Source: Littorina saxatilis
Lineage: Eukaryota; Mollusca; Gastropoda; Littorinimorpha; Littorinidae
Assembly: GCF_037325665.1 (NCBI RefSeq)
Contig: NC_090254.1
Span: 45,696,113 to 45,760,112 of the forward strand
Direction: 5' to 3'
Length of the DNA: 64,000 nucleotides
Shown piece by piece: positions 21,332 through 32,430 of the stretch (positions are counted from its first letter, which is position 1; each line of letters begins with the position of its first letter). The position numbers were made by a program, and so were the translations under genes. The notes under the pieces were generated by a model, which searched no databases, had not been told where the DNA came from, and saw nothing but the letters and a program-made list of their open reading frames with translations.

Positions 21332-21775
21332 CCGTGGGTGACGGGTGACGGGTGACGGGTGACGGGTGGCGGGTGACGGGTGGCGGGTGACGGGTGACGG
21401 GTGGCGGGTGACGGGTGGCGGGTGGCGGGTGGCGGGTGACGGGTGACGGGTGACGGGTGGCGGGTGACGGGTGACGGGTGGCGGGTGACGGGTGGCGGGT
21501 GGCGGGTGACGGGTGACGGGTGGCGGGTGGCGGGTGACGGGTGACGGGTGACTGGTGGCGGGTGGCGGGTGACGGGTGGCGGGTGACGGGTGGCGGGTGG
21601 CGGGTGGCGGGTGACGGGTGACGGGTGGCGGGTGGCGGGTGACGGGTGGCGGGTGGCGGGTGGCGGGTGACGGGTGACGGGTGGCGGGTGGCGGGTGACG
21701 GGTGACGGGTGACGGGTGGCGGGTGACGGGTGACGGGTGACGGGTGACGGGTGGCGGGTGACGGGTGGCGGGTGA
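21332..21775. repeat. Heptamer array (TGACGGG/TGGCGGG)
   Basis: About 63 heptamers, each one of two variants, A or G at position 3 (one ACTGGTG exception). Arg-His-Pro-rich frames on the minus strand are artefacts. GC-rich with strong strand asymmetry. Confidence 0.95.
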
Positions 21776-21779
21776 CCCA

Positions 21780-22746
21780 GATCCGCACAAAAGTGTCTGT
21801 ATCTTTAACATTATTGTCAGTTTTTGATTGCAACTTGTAATCCTTCAACACCATAGAACATTCTTATTCCCCCCTCTGCTTCTTTACCTCTGTAAACTTG
21901 TAGGGGTAGTTATTTTTCGATAATGACCCAGCAACCAAACAAATAACGACCCAGCAACAGCCTGAATCCTCGATAGTGCAATGGGTTGAGAAGCTGTTCT
22001 GTTTCGGTACTACTTTTTGCGACTGAAAAGTTCCGAACGCTCTAATGTACGAAGTATACATCTCTGGAGCAAACAATACAAACATACCGCATTTAAATTA
22101 ACAACTACAGGCCTGAACACATGAATCTCCATATAAAATCCATGAGTTCGGTTGTTTTCTGAATCTAGATCAGACGTTCATCACAAGCAATTTCCCAAGG
22201 CAAGTAACTCATACTTTGTCTAGCGACAAGAGTAGTTCCCCTTCTTTTCACTCAGTTTCTTCGACAACAGACTGCAATCCGACGGTCAGTTTTCAACAAT
22301 ATTTCATTTAATAAACAGATCACACGCAACCAAATGCACACATCTCATCAATTTAAACAACATAAAGCGGTTTCATACACTATTTTCCCCAGAAAACTTA
22401 ACTTCATACAGTTTTTAACGTTAGAACACGGGTGCAAAAGTTCGTCTGCTAGTCCCATTTGACGAAAGAACATTATCCTAACCGATACCAAAACATATAC
22501 AGAACACACAATATCTGCCTTTGCCGCCACAGCAGAATAACAGCATATCTGTGTACTTGATTTTAGTCCAAAATAGGAAAACTGACAAGAAGTGTTAACA
22601 GAATGGAATGATTTGCACGGAACTATACAACCGCGCATTAATCGATCGCCTGCGCAGGTTGACTGGTTGAGTGAATAGGATTCGATCAAACTTTCGCAAA
22701 AAACCTCCTCTTTTCTTTGAATAACTGAAGAAAGGAGGAATAAAGA
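21780..22746. other. Intergenic, no gene recognised
   Basis: Anonymous AT-rich sequence. A 161-codon minus-strand frame (22833-22348) begins within the adjoining MITE and resembles nothing known; I do not call it. AATAAAC at 22312 and CGCATTAATCGATCGCCTGC are incidental landmarks. Confidence 0.4.
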
Positions 22747-22897
22747 GGTTACACACCTCGTCTCAGTGATTATCAAAAATAATGGTCTCAGTTCGCGGTC
22801 ATGAAAAAGCTCGCTAAAGCTCGCATTTTTCATGATCCGCTAACTTCGACCATTATTTTTGATAATCACTGAGACTCGGCATGTAACCTCTACTTAT
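22747..22897. mobile_element. Foldback MITE, copy 1
   Basis: Near-perfect inverted repeat: GAGGTTACACACCTCGTCTC, AGTGATTATCAAAAATAATG, GTCTCAGTTCGCGGTCATGA against its complement ending GGCATGTAACCTC, with loop GCTCGCTAAAGCTCGC. TA on both sides would fit a Tc1/mariner-type MITE. A rearranged copy is at 47760-47922. Confidence 0.85.
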
Positions 22898-23029
22898 CGA
22901 CCCCCTTGAAGGGGATTTATTTGTAAACAAACAAATAAACGATGACGTCATTTGAACTACACAGTCCGAATGTTACGACCCACATGGAATTAAAGAAGGT
23001 ATTTAACGGTGTTTATCCCTATTCGGATG

Positions 23030-23570
23030 TTGTGGGTCGTGTACGACCCATACGTTTTACGTGTAATCCTTCTTTACAGAGTATGGGTCGTACACGTCAT
23101 GCTACATCATCAGGACTCTGTAGTCCAAAGCGTGATCCAGTGAAGGTGAAGGTTAACCTTACAGAGTATGGGTCGTACACGACCTACATCATCAGGACTG
23201 TGAAGTCCAAAGCGTGATCCAGTGAAGGTTAACCTTACAGAGTAAGGGTCACGGTCGTACACGACCTACATCATCAGGACTCTGTAGTCCAAAGCGTGAT
23301 CCAGTGAAGGTGAAGGTTAACCTTACAGAGTATGGGTCGTACACGACCTACATCATCAGGACTGTGAAGTCCAAAGCGTGATCCAGTGAAGGTTAACCTT
23401 ACAGAGTAAGGGTCACGGTCGTACACGACCTACATCATCAGGACTGTGAAGTCCAAAGCGTGATCCAGTGAAGGTTAACCTTACAGAGTAAGGGTCACGG
23501 TCGTACACGACCTACATCATCAGGACTGTGTAGTCCAAAGCGTGATCCAGTGAAGGTTAACCATAACAGA
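23030..23570. repeat. About 76-82-bp array with internal palindromes
   Basis: Six to seven units: AACCTTACAGAGTATGGGTC, GTACACGACCTACATCATCA, GGACTGTGAAGTCCAAAGCG, TGATCCAGTGAAGGTT. GGTCGTACACGACC and GGACTGTGAAGTCC are palindromic in every unit. The region 23571-24160 holds nothing recognised. Confidence 0.92.
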
Positions 23571-24167
23571 GAAAAATACGTATATACAGGGTAGACATTT
23601 GAACAGAAACACAGTCTATTGACATTTGTAAACTCCTCATGCGGTACAGAGAATTCACCCGTGTTGATAATGACAAGATGCCGCTATCAAGGCACACCGT
23701 TGATCAATACTCTCACCGCATTGCAGCTAAGTAATAAAAGAGAATTGAGATCTTTAAAGCTCTTCTGAAGTTGAACATAATGTGATGGCTGAATCAGTGC
23801 AATGAACTGACTGCCGTGTGTGCTTGTTTGTCATGTTTATTTGGTGTTGACTAACTCTGGTTCTACGAGGCAGAACTTTAGTTATCTTTTTCAGTTTTCA
23901 CTTGAGTTATGTCACAGCATTTGTTTTAGATTTCTTTCATTATATGCGTTTATGTTTCGTTCTGGCGAGGCACGTGCATACACACGAACTCGTGTGTGTC
24001 AACCTGAAAGAGACTTTTTTTTTTTTACAGAAACAAGTCCCATTGTGAATTTTATACCAAGCAACCAAATATTTCTATTTCTAACGACAAACTGATCACG
24101 CACAGTACAGGTTGCAGTACCTAGTAAACGCCCACACACAACTTTTCGGCAAAATTGGTGTTTAGGG

Positions 24168-24190
24168 AGGTGGGGGGGGGGGGGGGGGGT
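24168..24190. repeat. Poly-G tract
   Basis: About 20 consecutive G residues within G-rich DNA. Confidence 0.9.
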
Positions 24191-24314
24191 GGTAGGGGCG
24201 TATACAAGGTAGTTGACGGTAGTGGTACCTAACTTACTGTGTTACATGTTACTGTGTTACATAGTAAATGTAGCTTACAAGTTAGTTTTCCTTCCATAAT
24301 TATCAATTACTTTA

Positions 24315-24605
24315 TCACGTTTTGTGTCCTGGTATGGAGGTCTGAGTGTGAAGAACAGGAATGTCTTAGTGCGAATGGTGAATGTCAGTAGCAAGGTGAT
24401 TGGCAGGCAGCAAGCAAGTGTGGAGTCCCTGTATGAAAAGCGCGTGGTGAGAAAGAGTAGGCGGATAGCTTCAGATAGGTCCCGTGTCCTTGCCCACCTC
24501 TATGAACTCCTTCCCTCTGGCCGTAGACTTCGCACGCACAAAGCTAGGACACGCAGGCTGCAAAACAGCTTCATCCCCAAATCCATCACCCTTGGCAACA
24601 TGTAA
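24315..24605 (+). pseudogene. LINE C-terminal fragment A
   Basis: 5'-truncated non-LTR retrotransposon tail encoding SWYGGLSVKNRNVLVRMVNV, then VIGRQQ, LYEKRVVRKSRRIASD, LPSGRRLRTHKARTRRLQNS and FIPKSI before a stop at 24603-24605. Block order (SW-G-L, KN, LPSGRR, R-KNSFIP) is the conserved tail of vertebrate and mollusc LINE ORF2-type proteins downstream of reverse transcriptase. No RT remains. About 200 bp of probable 3'UTR follows. Confidence 0.8.
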
Positions 24606-24807
24606 ACACATCCACATACCCGACTCAGCCCCTCTTCTCCCAGTGCAATCAGTAGTAATGTACATGTATGTATTGGTTTTATGTACGTCCGTATTTTTTC
24701 TGTGATATATTGTATGCTACGATTTTTTGCAATGATGTTTAGCCATAGTCCATTATACGCGTAGGTGTGCGAGAATATGTAAGCGCAGTGCTTTAAAGAT
24801 GTCCGCT

Positions 24808-25290
24808 AGACCTCCAGCGTCAACAACATGCTCGAAGACCTTGAGTGGCCTACGCTTGAGAGCAGACGGAGGCGAGCGAGACTAACAACCTTCTACAAAG
24901 TCCACCACGACCTTGTCGCAGTGAAGAGCAACCACGCACCAAAGCCAAGCCCACCCAAGTGCACGACTAGGCAGATCCACGCTCTATCCTACGAAATCCC
25001 CCACTCTAGGACAGCCTACAGGCAGAAAACATTCTTCCCGCGCACCATTCCAGAGTGGAACCGCCTGCCTGTAGAAACTGCCACAGCGCCATCCCTGGCA
25101 TCTTTTCAGGCCAGGCTGGCAACTCTCCACTGACCCATCATCCCCCCCCCCTACCCCCAACCTCCCCCCCCCCCTGAACTTCACCCCTGACCAAGCAATA
25201 GACCGGAACCACCATCACCCAAGCGTAGCAGATTCATCACCATGCTGATGTTGGCTACCTATCACTAAGAAGAAGAAGAAGAAGAAGAAG
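24808..25290 (+). pseudogene. LINE C-terminal fragment B with (AAG)n tail
   Basis: 5'-truncated CR1/Jockey-group tail: TSSVNNMLEDLEWPTLESRR, RRARLTTFYKVHHDL, SYRQ-like SRTAYRQKTFFPRTIPEWN, RLPVETA, SLASFQARL, stop at about 25133. W-L-RR, RL-YK, SFFPRTI-WN-LP is the family pattern. The 3' end GGCTACCTATCACTAAGAAG runs into an (AAG)n tail, the mark of a template-primed insertion. Confidence 0.85.
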
Positions 25291-25295
25291 ATGTC

Positions 25296-25450
25296 CATGT
25301 GGGAATGTGTAAGTGGGCGTAGTCGAATGTCCATGTGTGAATGTGTAAGTGGAGCGTATAAGAATGTGTAAGTGGAGCGTGGTCGAATGTCCATGTGTGA
25401 ATGGGTAAGTTGAGCGTATAAGAATGTCCATGTGTGCGATGTGTAAGTGA
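25296..25450. repeat. About 37-bp short array
   Basis: Four to five imperfect units of GAATGTCCATGTGTGAATGT, GTAAGTGGAGCGT, with ATAAGA or GGTCGA endings. Confidence 0.85.
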
Positions 25451-25539
25451 GACATGGATGTGTTCATGACTGAATGCGTAAGCACAATGCAAGGAATGGC
25501 CAGAAAGGTATGTGGGAGGTGTGTTTATAACCTGCCCTG

Positions 25540-25655
25540 TTATATAGTGCTATATGTCTTATGTAAAAACAATGTCCTGTTTGTATTATTGTTATGTACC
25601 ACGCCTGAATTTCTCTATGAGATAATAATTCTTATTCTTATTCTTATTCTATATG
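25540..25655 (+). mobile_element. Retroposon 3' end with (ATTCTT)n tail
   Basis: GAATTTCTCTATGAGATAAT, then AATTCTTATTCTTATTCTTA. The same terminal block GAAATTTCTCTGTATGAGAT occurs at 33835-33873 with an (ATTCGT)n tail, so both are 3' ends of one retroposon family. Confidence 0.65.
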
Positions 25656-25821
25656 CCCTTGCTTGGGAAATCAGGTCGCTTCTTCCCTGTGCAAAGCTAA
25701 CAGCAACCTGTTCATGTTCAGTGTCTCTGCGTTAGACAACAATAACAATAAATACTGCAAGGAATATGTAAATATTCCCCACGGTAATTTACACGCACCC
25801 TCGTGCACACGCATGTTACGC

Positions 25822-26750
25822 GTGATTGTTCTGAAAAGTGACTATTACATGATTGTTCTGAAAGTCTACTATTACATGATTGTTGTGAAAGTGACTATTA
25901 CATGATTGTTCTGAACAGTGACTATTACATGATTGTTGTGAAAAGTGACTATTACATGATTGTTGTGAACAGTGACTATTACATGATTGTTGTGAAAAGT
26001 GACTATTACATGATTGTTGTGAAAAGTGACTATTACATGATTGTTCTGAAAAGTGACTATTACATGATTGTTGTGAACAGTGACTATTACATGATTGTTC
26101 TGAACAGTGACTATTACATGATTGTTCTGAAAAGTGACTATTACATGATTGTTCTGAACAGTGACTATTACATGATTGTTCTGAAAGTGACTATTACATG
26201 ATTGTTCTGAAAAGTGACTATTACATGATTGTTCTGAAAAGTGACTATTACATGATTGTTCTGAAAGTGACTATTACATGATTGTTGTGACAGTGACTAT
26301 TACATGATTGTTCTGAACAGTGACTATTACATGATTGTTCTGAACAGTGACTATTACATGATTGTTGTGACAGTGACTATTACATGATTGTTCTGAACAG
26401 TGACTATTACATGATTGTTCTGAAAGTGACTATTACATGATTGTTGTGAACAGTGACTATTACATGATTGTTGTGAACAGTGACTATTACATGATTGTTC
26501 TGAACAGTGACTATTACATGATTGTTCTGAAAGTGACTATTACATGATTGTTCTGAAAGTGACTATTACATGATTGTTCTGAAAAGTGACTATCACATGA
26601 TTGTTCTGAAAAGTGACTATCACATGATTGTTCTGAAAAGTGACTATCACATGATTGTTCTGAAAAGTGACTATCACATGATTGTTCTGAAAAGTGACTA
26701 TTACATGATTGTTCTGAAAGTCTACTATTACATGATTGTTGTGAAAGTCT
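25822..26750. repeat. 27-bp array inside the foldback element's left arm
   Basis: About 36 units GATTGTTCTGAAAAGTGACT plus ATTACAT. Variants TGTTGTG, AACAG and length 25-27. Near the inner end six units share ATCACAT. Frames reading YMIVLKSD are artefacts. Confidence 0.95.
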
Positions 26751-26889
26751 ACTATTTATTTCATGGTAAACATGTAAGCCCTCATACGTGATTGTTCTGA
26801 AAGCTTACTAATTTACATGATTGTTCTGAAACTCTACTAAAGGTAAACTTGCTTCACCCGTGAAATGTTGTCAGATATGGAACAATATA

Positions 26890-27305
26890 TGTATACCCCA
26901 GCCCAACGAAGTTGGGAGGGGGGCGGGGGGGTATACTGGATTCACTTTGTCCATCTGTCTGTGTGTATGTCTGTATGTATATGGAACAATATTTTGATAC
27001 AATGATACTAAATCTTTAGTGATATTGATATTTATACCCCAGCCCAATGAAGTTGGAGGGGGTATACTGCATTCACTTTGTCCATCTGTCTGTGTGTATG
27101 TCTGTATGTATATGGAACAATATTTTGATACAATGATACTAAATCTTTAGTGATATTGATATTTATACCCCAGCCCAATGAAGTTGGAGGGGGTATACTG
27201 GATTCACTTTGTCCATCTGTCTGTGTGTATGTCTGTATGTATATGGAACAATATTTTGATACAATGATACTAAATCTTAAGTGAAATTGATATTTATACC
27301 CCCGC
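26890..27305. repeat. About 126-bp triplication
   Basis: Three units starting TATACCCCAGCCCAATGAAG, TTGGAGGGGGTATACTGGAT, CATCTGTCTGTGTGTATGTC, ending GATATTGATATT. Lies in the interior of the foldback element. Confidence 0.92.
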
Positions 27306-27597
27306 CCAATGAATACAAACTCAACAAGTAATACGTTTCATACATTGAACATGTCTTCTTTATTGTTCTCAACTCAAAATTCAAATTAAATGTCCAAAGA
27401 CAAAAATTATTTATAATCTTCAAAAATGTAATGATTCTTCTTGAGTATTCCCAACTCAAAATTCTAATTACAGGTTTAAAGGGACACATAGAAACTTTTG
27501 ATTTTCCCTCTTTGCCATGCTTAGGTGGCTAGGTCACCAAAATGGATCGAAAGGCATGGCAAAGAGGGAAAATGGAAGCTAATTTTTGCCCCTTTAA

Positions 27598-28565
27598 CCT
27601 TCGCCAGCACTCGTTATCGACTACACACGGACGCATTCGTGGGGCCAAGCAGACCCATGCTTCTCAAAGAAGGAAAAATGTGCATATCCTTCCGTGGCAC
27701 TCGTGGGGCCGTGCAGACCCATGCTTCTCAAAGAAAGAAAAATATGCATATCCTTCCGTGGCACTCGTGGGTCCGTGCGGACACAGAAGGGTGTTTGATG
27801 CAAATATCTCTTAAACGAGTTGGAATTTTTTAATGAGCTTTTAGAAATGCCTCAGACACCTAAAAAGCTATCATCTCCTAAAAGCTCATTAAATTTCAGT
27901 GATAATTAATTAATTAATTAATGGTCAAATTTAGACTACACACGGTATTTGGTAAAATATTATGGGTCTGCATGGCCCCACGAGTGCCACGGAAGGGTTT
28001 GCACAATTGTCCTTCTTTGAGAAGTATGGGTCCGCATGGACCCACGAGTGCCTCGGAAGGTACACGCTTTTCCTTCTTTGAGAAGTATGGGTCCGCACGT
28101 CCCCACGAATGCTTCCGTGTGTAGTCTAAATTTGACCATTAATTAATTAATTAATTAATTATCACTGAAATTTAATGAGCTTTCAGGAGATGAAAGCTTT
28201 GTAGGTGTCTGAGGCATTTCTAAAAGCTCATTAAAAAATTCCAACTCGTTTAAGAGATATTTGCAATCAAACACCCTTCTGGGTCCGCACGGACCCACGA
28301 GTGCCTCGGAAGGGTATACACGCTTTTCCTTCTTTGAGAAGTATGGGTCCGCACGTCCCCACGAATGCTTCCGTGTGTAGTCTAAATTTGACCATTAATT
28401 AATTAATTAATTATCACTGAAATTTAATGAGCTTTTAGGAGATGATAGCTTGTTAGGTGTCTGAGGCATTTCTAAAAGCTCATTAAAAAATTCCAACTCG
28501 TTTAAAAGATATTTGCAATCAAACACCCTTCTGGGTCCGCACGGACCCACGAGTGCCGGCGAAGG
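27598..28565. mobile_element. piggyBac-like MITE (TTAA target)
   Basis: 968 bp with terminal inverted repeats CCTTCGCC(A/G)GCACTCG, flanked on both sides by TTAA (27594-27597, 28566-28569). CC-starting termini and a TTAA duplication are the piggyBac signature. The interior is three alternating segments (GTGGGTCCGTGCGG, AAACGAGTTGGAATTTTTTA, (TTAA)n) in opposite orientations, a compound palindrome. No coding sequence. Nested in the foldback transposon. Confidence 0.85.
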
Positions 28566-28769
28566 TTAAAGACGAAAGGCACAACAAATAATTTTCTCAA
28601 ATGAAACTTTTTTCTTTTTTTTATGAACTAAAAATTCAAGAGGAGAGGGGATGAGAGACGTGAGGAGATGGCCGGGGTTGCGAGATGGGTGGGGAGTCTG
28701 GGCTATAAAGTTCTTGCACGCGAGACAATATACTTCTTTTTTGTGTGTGTGTGGGGGTATTGTGTTTAT

Positions 28770-28990
28770 CAACTCTCTCTCTCTCTCTGTCTCTTCTCTG
28801 TCCATCTCTCTCTCTGTCCATCTCTCTCTCTCCATCTCTGTCTCTGTCCATCTCTCTCTCTGTCCATCTCTCTCTCTCTGAATATTTTTGTCATCCTAAA
28901 TATTGGTGGGGGGGGGGGGGGCAAAAAGACATGTTTGCCCCCCCCCCCCCCACCCCAGTAACAGCAGCTGCCCCCCCCCCCCCCAGTGCA
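28770..28990. repeat. (TCTC)n / TCTCTGTCCATC repeats and poly-G, poly-C runs
   Basis: Twelve-base units TCTCTGTCCATC (28795-28880), then a G run at 28906-28921 and C runs at 28939-28952 and 28972-28985. Non-coding. Confidence 0.9.
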
Positions 28991-29499
28991 CTGAGTACAT
29001 ACGCACACACACACCACACATACACACACATGAAAGCTACATTTATTAGCACATCTCTGTTTTCAGTGACACTTGGGTTTTTTATTACACAGCAACCACC
29101 AGAATTTTGTATACGAGTTATTCAAATGGTTTGATAAAGTGTCAGTTGATATGAACAAACCTCCCCCACCCCCTACACCTAAAAAATGGGAGTGGAGAGA
29201 CGGATCAACACACATCTGAAGCTGTCGCGCACACAGAAGACGGATCAACTCAAACACACTTCGTTGGGCAGGGGTATACATATTGTTCCATATCTGACTA
29301 CATTTCACGGGTGAAGCAAGTTTACCTTTAGTAGAGTTTCAGAACAATCATGTAAATTAGTAAGCTTTCAGAACAATCACGTATGAGGGCTTACATGTTT
29401 ACGATGAAATAAATAGTAGACTTTCAGAACAATCATGTAATAGTCACTTTTCAGAACAATCACGCGTAACACACGCATACGCACTGATTTTCATAGTCA

Positions 29500-30380
29500 A
29501 TGACAGCACACAATTCAATGGCATGAAAGACTTTATTTTCAGTTTCTGCAATCGCATTACAGGACATAATAGACATCACATCACGGGTGGAAGACAGCAA
29601 CTGACGAAATAAGTTTGTCACAACTAGACACACGTAAAATCATAAACATTTATGTGTCACAGGCTCATTCCTGTGTAAAAGGCACTAATTGATCAAACAG
29701 CACTGATCGAACAAATTGCACTCTATGTGAGCTTCTGTTATGACAAAGGCACTGTGTGATAGTGTATTACATAGCAGGAATGTACGTGTCACAAAGCAGG
29801 CACTAATTGATCAAACAGCACTCATCGAACAAATTGCACTTTATGTGAGCTTCTGTTGTGACAAAGGCACTGTGTGATAGTGTGTTACATAGCAGGCATG
29901 TGTCACATAGCAGGCACTAATTTATTAAACATCACTGTAAGCCACACTTCTGTCATAACAAAGGCAGTGTGTCATACTGCGTCCACGCGTACCTGTGTCA
30001 CATAAAACTAGAGACAAAACCTGACAACACGCTTATTGTACCCTGTCCGAGTCTTACGTGTGTGATGTAGCCTTTATGATCTATATATACATCATAAAAA
30101 AGGCACTGTGTCATACTGTGTTACACGCACACGTGACCTACACACGTCATCCTGTGTTACACGCTCACGTGACTTACACACGTCACATTGTATTACACGC
30201 ACACGCAAAAGCACCGTGTGAGACCATGACATAGCAGTATCATAAAAAGGCACTTCATCTAATAACACTGGCCACAAACTTATACGGTATTTCTTTTGTT
30301 GCCCAAAATATAAAATTTGACACAGGTCAACATAGACATCGATCATGTAACACGTCTGTCTCAACAGGTATAAGGTCAGG
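29500..30380. other. Intergenic, short duplications
   Basis: A ~125-bp segment (AGGCACTAATTGATCAAACA, TTGCACTCTATGTGAGCTTC, GTGTGATAGTGT) is duplicated at 29682-29925 with a partial third copy. TTACACGC/ACGTGAC/TTACACACGTCA repeats at 30118-30200. No gene. Confidence 0.6.
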
Positions 30381-30384
30381 GAGC

Positions 30385-30860
30385 ACTCAATGTCTGGTGT
30401 AATATATGATATATATATATAATGGCCGTCAGATAGCACTCAATGCCGGGTACCCGGTGAGTTGCGCACCGTACGCCGGCTTCGCCGGGTACCCGCGATT
30501 GACGCCAAACGAAGGAAGGGAGATAAACGCGCAAAACACTGAAGAAGATAAGGAAGAGTTACTGGGAATGGATGTACAGAAAAACCATAAAAACCAAAAT
30601 CAGTTCAGCGCTGCGCGCTGAGAGCACGTGTTGAAAATGTTCATCGACCAGATTGTGTCCGGGGTCTACCTGAATATGCCCACCAAATTTGAAGCAGATC
30701 CATCGAGAACTTTGGCCGTGCATCGTCAACACACAGACAGACAGACACAAGCCGTATATAGATATAGATAATGGCCGTCAGATAGCACTCATGTGTCTGG
30801 TGTAATATATATATATATATAATGGCCGTCAGACAGCAATCAGTGTCTGGTGTAATATAC
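30385..30860. repeat. About 50-bp short array split by element B
   Basis: Units GTGTCTGGTGTAATATATAT, AATGGCCGTCAGATAGCACT, CA occur before 30443 and twice after 30771. Element B sits between identical flanks, so it entered an existing array. Confidence 0.75.
30444..30771 (+). mobile_element. SINE-like element B, copy 1
   Basis: CGTACGCCGGCTTCGCCGGG, GAAGGAAGGGAGATAAACGC, TCAGCGCTGCGCGCTGAGAG, CACCAAATTTGAAGCAGATC, then CAGACAGACAGACA and the (GATA)n tail. Copy 2 at 49500-49872 is about 90% alike. A simple-repeat tail suggests a retroposon; no tRNA promoter recognised. Confidence 0.7.
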
Positions 30861-30865
30861 TGTAT

Positions 30866-31254
30866 ATACCCTTCAAAAAAAGTTAAGGACCACTTTTTCA
30901 AACGCATGCCATACATAAATGACAAGGTTAAATGATTTAATTTTTTCTGTATTGTTTTATTGATGAACTGAGGACCGTGTCCAGAAAATGTCACGTCAAA
31001 CATGCCAGCAAAAACAACGCTAGAGCTTGTTACGCTAGACAACCCTCTGATTTCAAATTTACAACAGTAGTATTTCTAACGACGAAAAACTGCAAAATCT
31101 TATCCCACTAATCGGTAGTGAGATGTCCTACGACGTAAGATGATCTCTCCCCAGACCATCACAGAGCCCCCATCAAACGATTTCGTTCTAGAACAGCGAT
31201 ATCTGCAAAGCGCTCTCTACGACGCCTCCAGACTCTGATGCGTCCATCAGCAGG
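30866..31254 (-). pseudogene. Tc1/mariner transposon remnant
   Basis: The left terminus CCCTTCAAAAAAAGTTAAGG after TATA is a mariner-type end. On the minus strand 31250-31140 encodes a transposase piece, DGRIRVWRRRRERFADIAVL, then ERNR and, one frame over, GGSVMVWGEI; R-R-WRR-GER and GGSVMVWG are the Tc1 DDE-domain hallmarks. A one-base frame break lies near 31180. The other end is replaced by interspersed repeat copy 3 at about 31255. Confidence 0.8.
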
Positions 31255-31991
31255 ATCCAACAAGTCGCGTAAGGCGAAATTACTACATTTAGTCAAGCTG
31301 TGGAACTCACCGAATGAAACTGAACGCACTGCATTTTTTCACAATGACCGTAGTCCGCCGCTAGTGCAAAAGGCAGTGAAAGTGACGGGCCTGTTCAGCG
31401 CTGTAGCGGTTGCGCTGCGCTGCATAGCACGCTTTACTGTACCTCTCTTCGTTTGAACTTTCTGAGGGTGTTTTTAATCCAAACATATCATATCTATATG
31501 TTTTTGGAATCAGGAACCGACAAGGAATAAGATGAAATTGTTTTTAAAACGATTTCTGAAATTTAATTTTAATCATAATTTTTATATTTTTAATTTTCAG
31601 AGCTTGTTTTTAATCCGAATATAACATATCTATATGTTTTTGGAATCAGAACATGATAAAGAATAAAATAAAAGTAATTTTGGATCGTTTTATAAAAAAA
31701 TAATTTTAATTACAATTTTCAGATTTTTAATGACCAAAGTCATCAATTAATTTTTAAGCCTTCATGCTGAAATGCAATACCAAAGTCCGGCCTTCGTCGA
31801 AGATTGCTTGGCCAAAATTTCAATCAATTTGATTGAAAAATGAAGGTGTGACAGTGCCGCCTCAACTTTTACAAAAAGCCGGATATGACATCATAAAAGA
31901 CATTTATCGAAAAAAAGGTCTGAGGATATCATACCCAGGAACTCTCATGTAAAATTTCATAAAGATCGGTCCAGTAGTTTACTCTGAATCA

Positions 31992-32083
<92 letters not shown>

Positions 32084-32130
32084 CACGACCCTCGTCTCGA
32101 TTCCCCCTCTATGTTAAAACATTTAGTCAA
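31255..32130 (+). mobile_element. Non-autonomous interspersed repeat, copy 3 (most complete)
   Basis: CAAGTCGCGTAAGGCGAAAT, ACTACATTTAGTCAAGC through to TATGTTAAAACATTTAGTCA. It shows the empty SINE target present in copy 2. A CA microsatellite (31997-32078) is internal. Inserted in the Tc1 remnant. Confidence 0.82.
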
Positions 32131-32194
32131 GTTGAGAGCGGGACCCATCTGTAAACAAGAACTGAGCCCTACGATGACGTAACCTCGCAACATG

Positions 32195-32430
32195 TCTGAT
32201 TATATGGGTCTAGAGTCCAGGTGCTATCAGCGTCAGTGTCTGGTGCAGAATAACGGCTGTCAGACCCCATATCCTGTGCCCCCCCCCCCCCCCCCCTCCC
32301 AAACAACACTATGCAACATGTCTGATTCTATGGGTCTAGAGTCCCGGTGTTATCAGCGTCAGTGTCTGGTGCAGAATAACGGCTGTCAGACCCCATATCC
32401 TGTGCCCCCCCCCCCCCCTCCCACACAACA
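32195..32430. repeat. About 123-bp duplications of the NUDT8 terminal exon
   Basis: Two units downstream of the NUDT8 stop repeat its terminal exon: GGTGTTATCAGCGTCAGTGT, CTGGTGCAGAATAACGGCTG, TCAGACCCCATATCCTGTG then a C run and ACAACACTATGCAACATGTC. The third unit continues into the real exon. They lie in the 3'UTR or just beyond. Confidence 0.9.

Larger units (their letters stand above)
25815..29470. mobile_element. Foldback DNA transposon with 8-bp target duplication
   Basis: Ends are perfectly inverted (GTTACGCGTGATTGTTCTGA and its complement) and flanked by direct ACACGCAT at 25807-25814 and 29471-29478. The arms share about 190 bp of single-copy sequence (for example CTTGCTTCACCCGTGAAATG, CCCAACGAAG). 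The left arm contains about 36 units of a 27-bp repeat, the right arm one or two. An 8-bp duplication fits hAT and some other cut-and-paste superfamilies. No transposase coding seen, so non-autonomous. Arms bearing tandem subunits recall Drosophila Foldback elements in form. Confidence 0.85.

Noticed and set aside
21269-21854. 180-184-codon Arg-His-Pro frames
   Set aside because: Heptamer array translated in two phases.
22348-22833. 161-codon minus-strand frame
   Set aside because: Starts inside a MITE, no recognisable domain, AT-rich noncoding-like composition.
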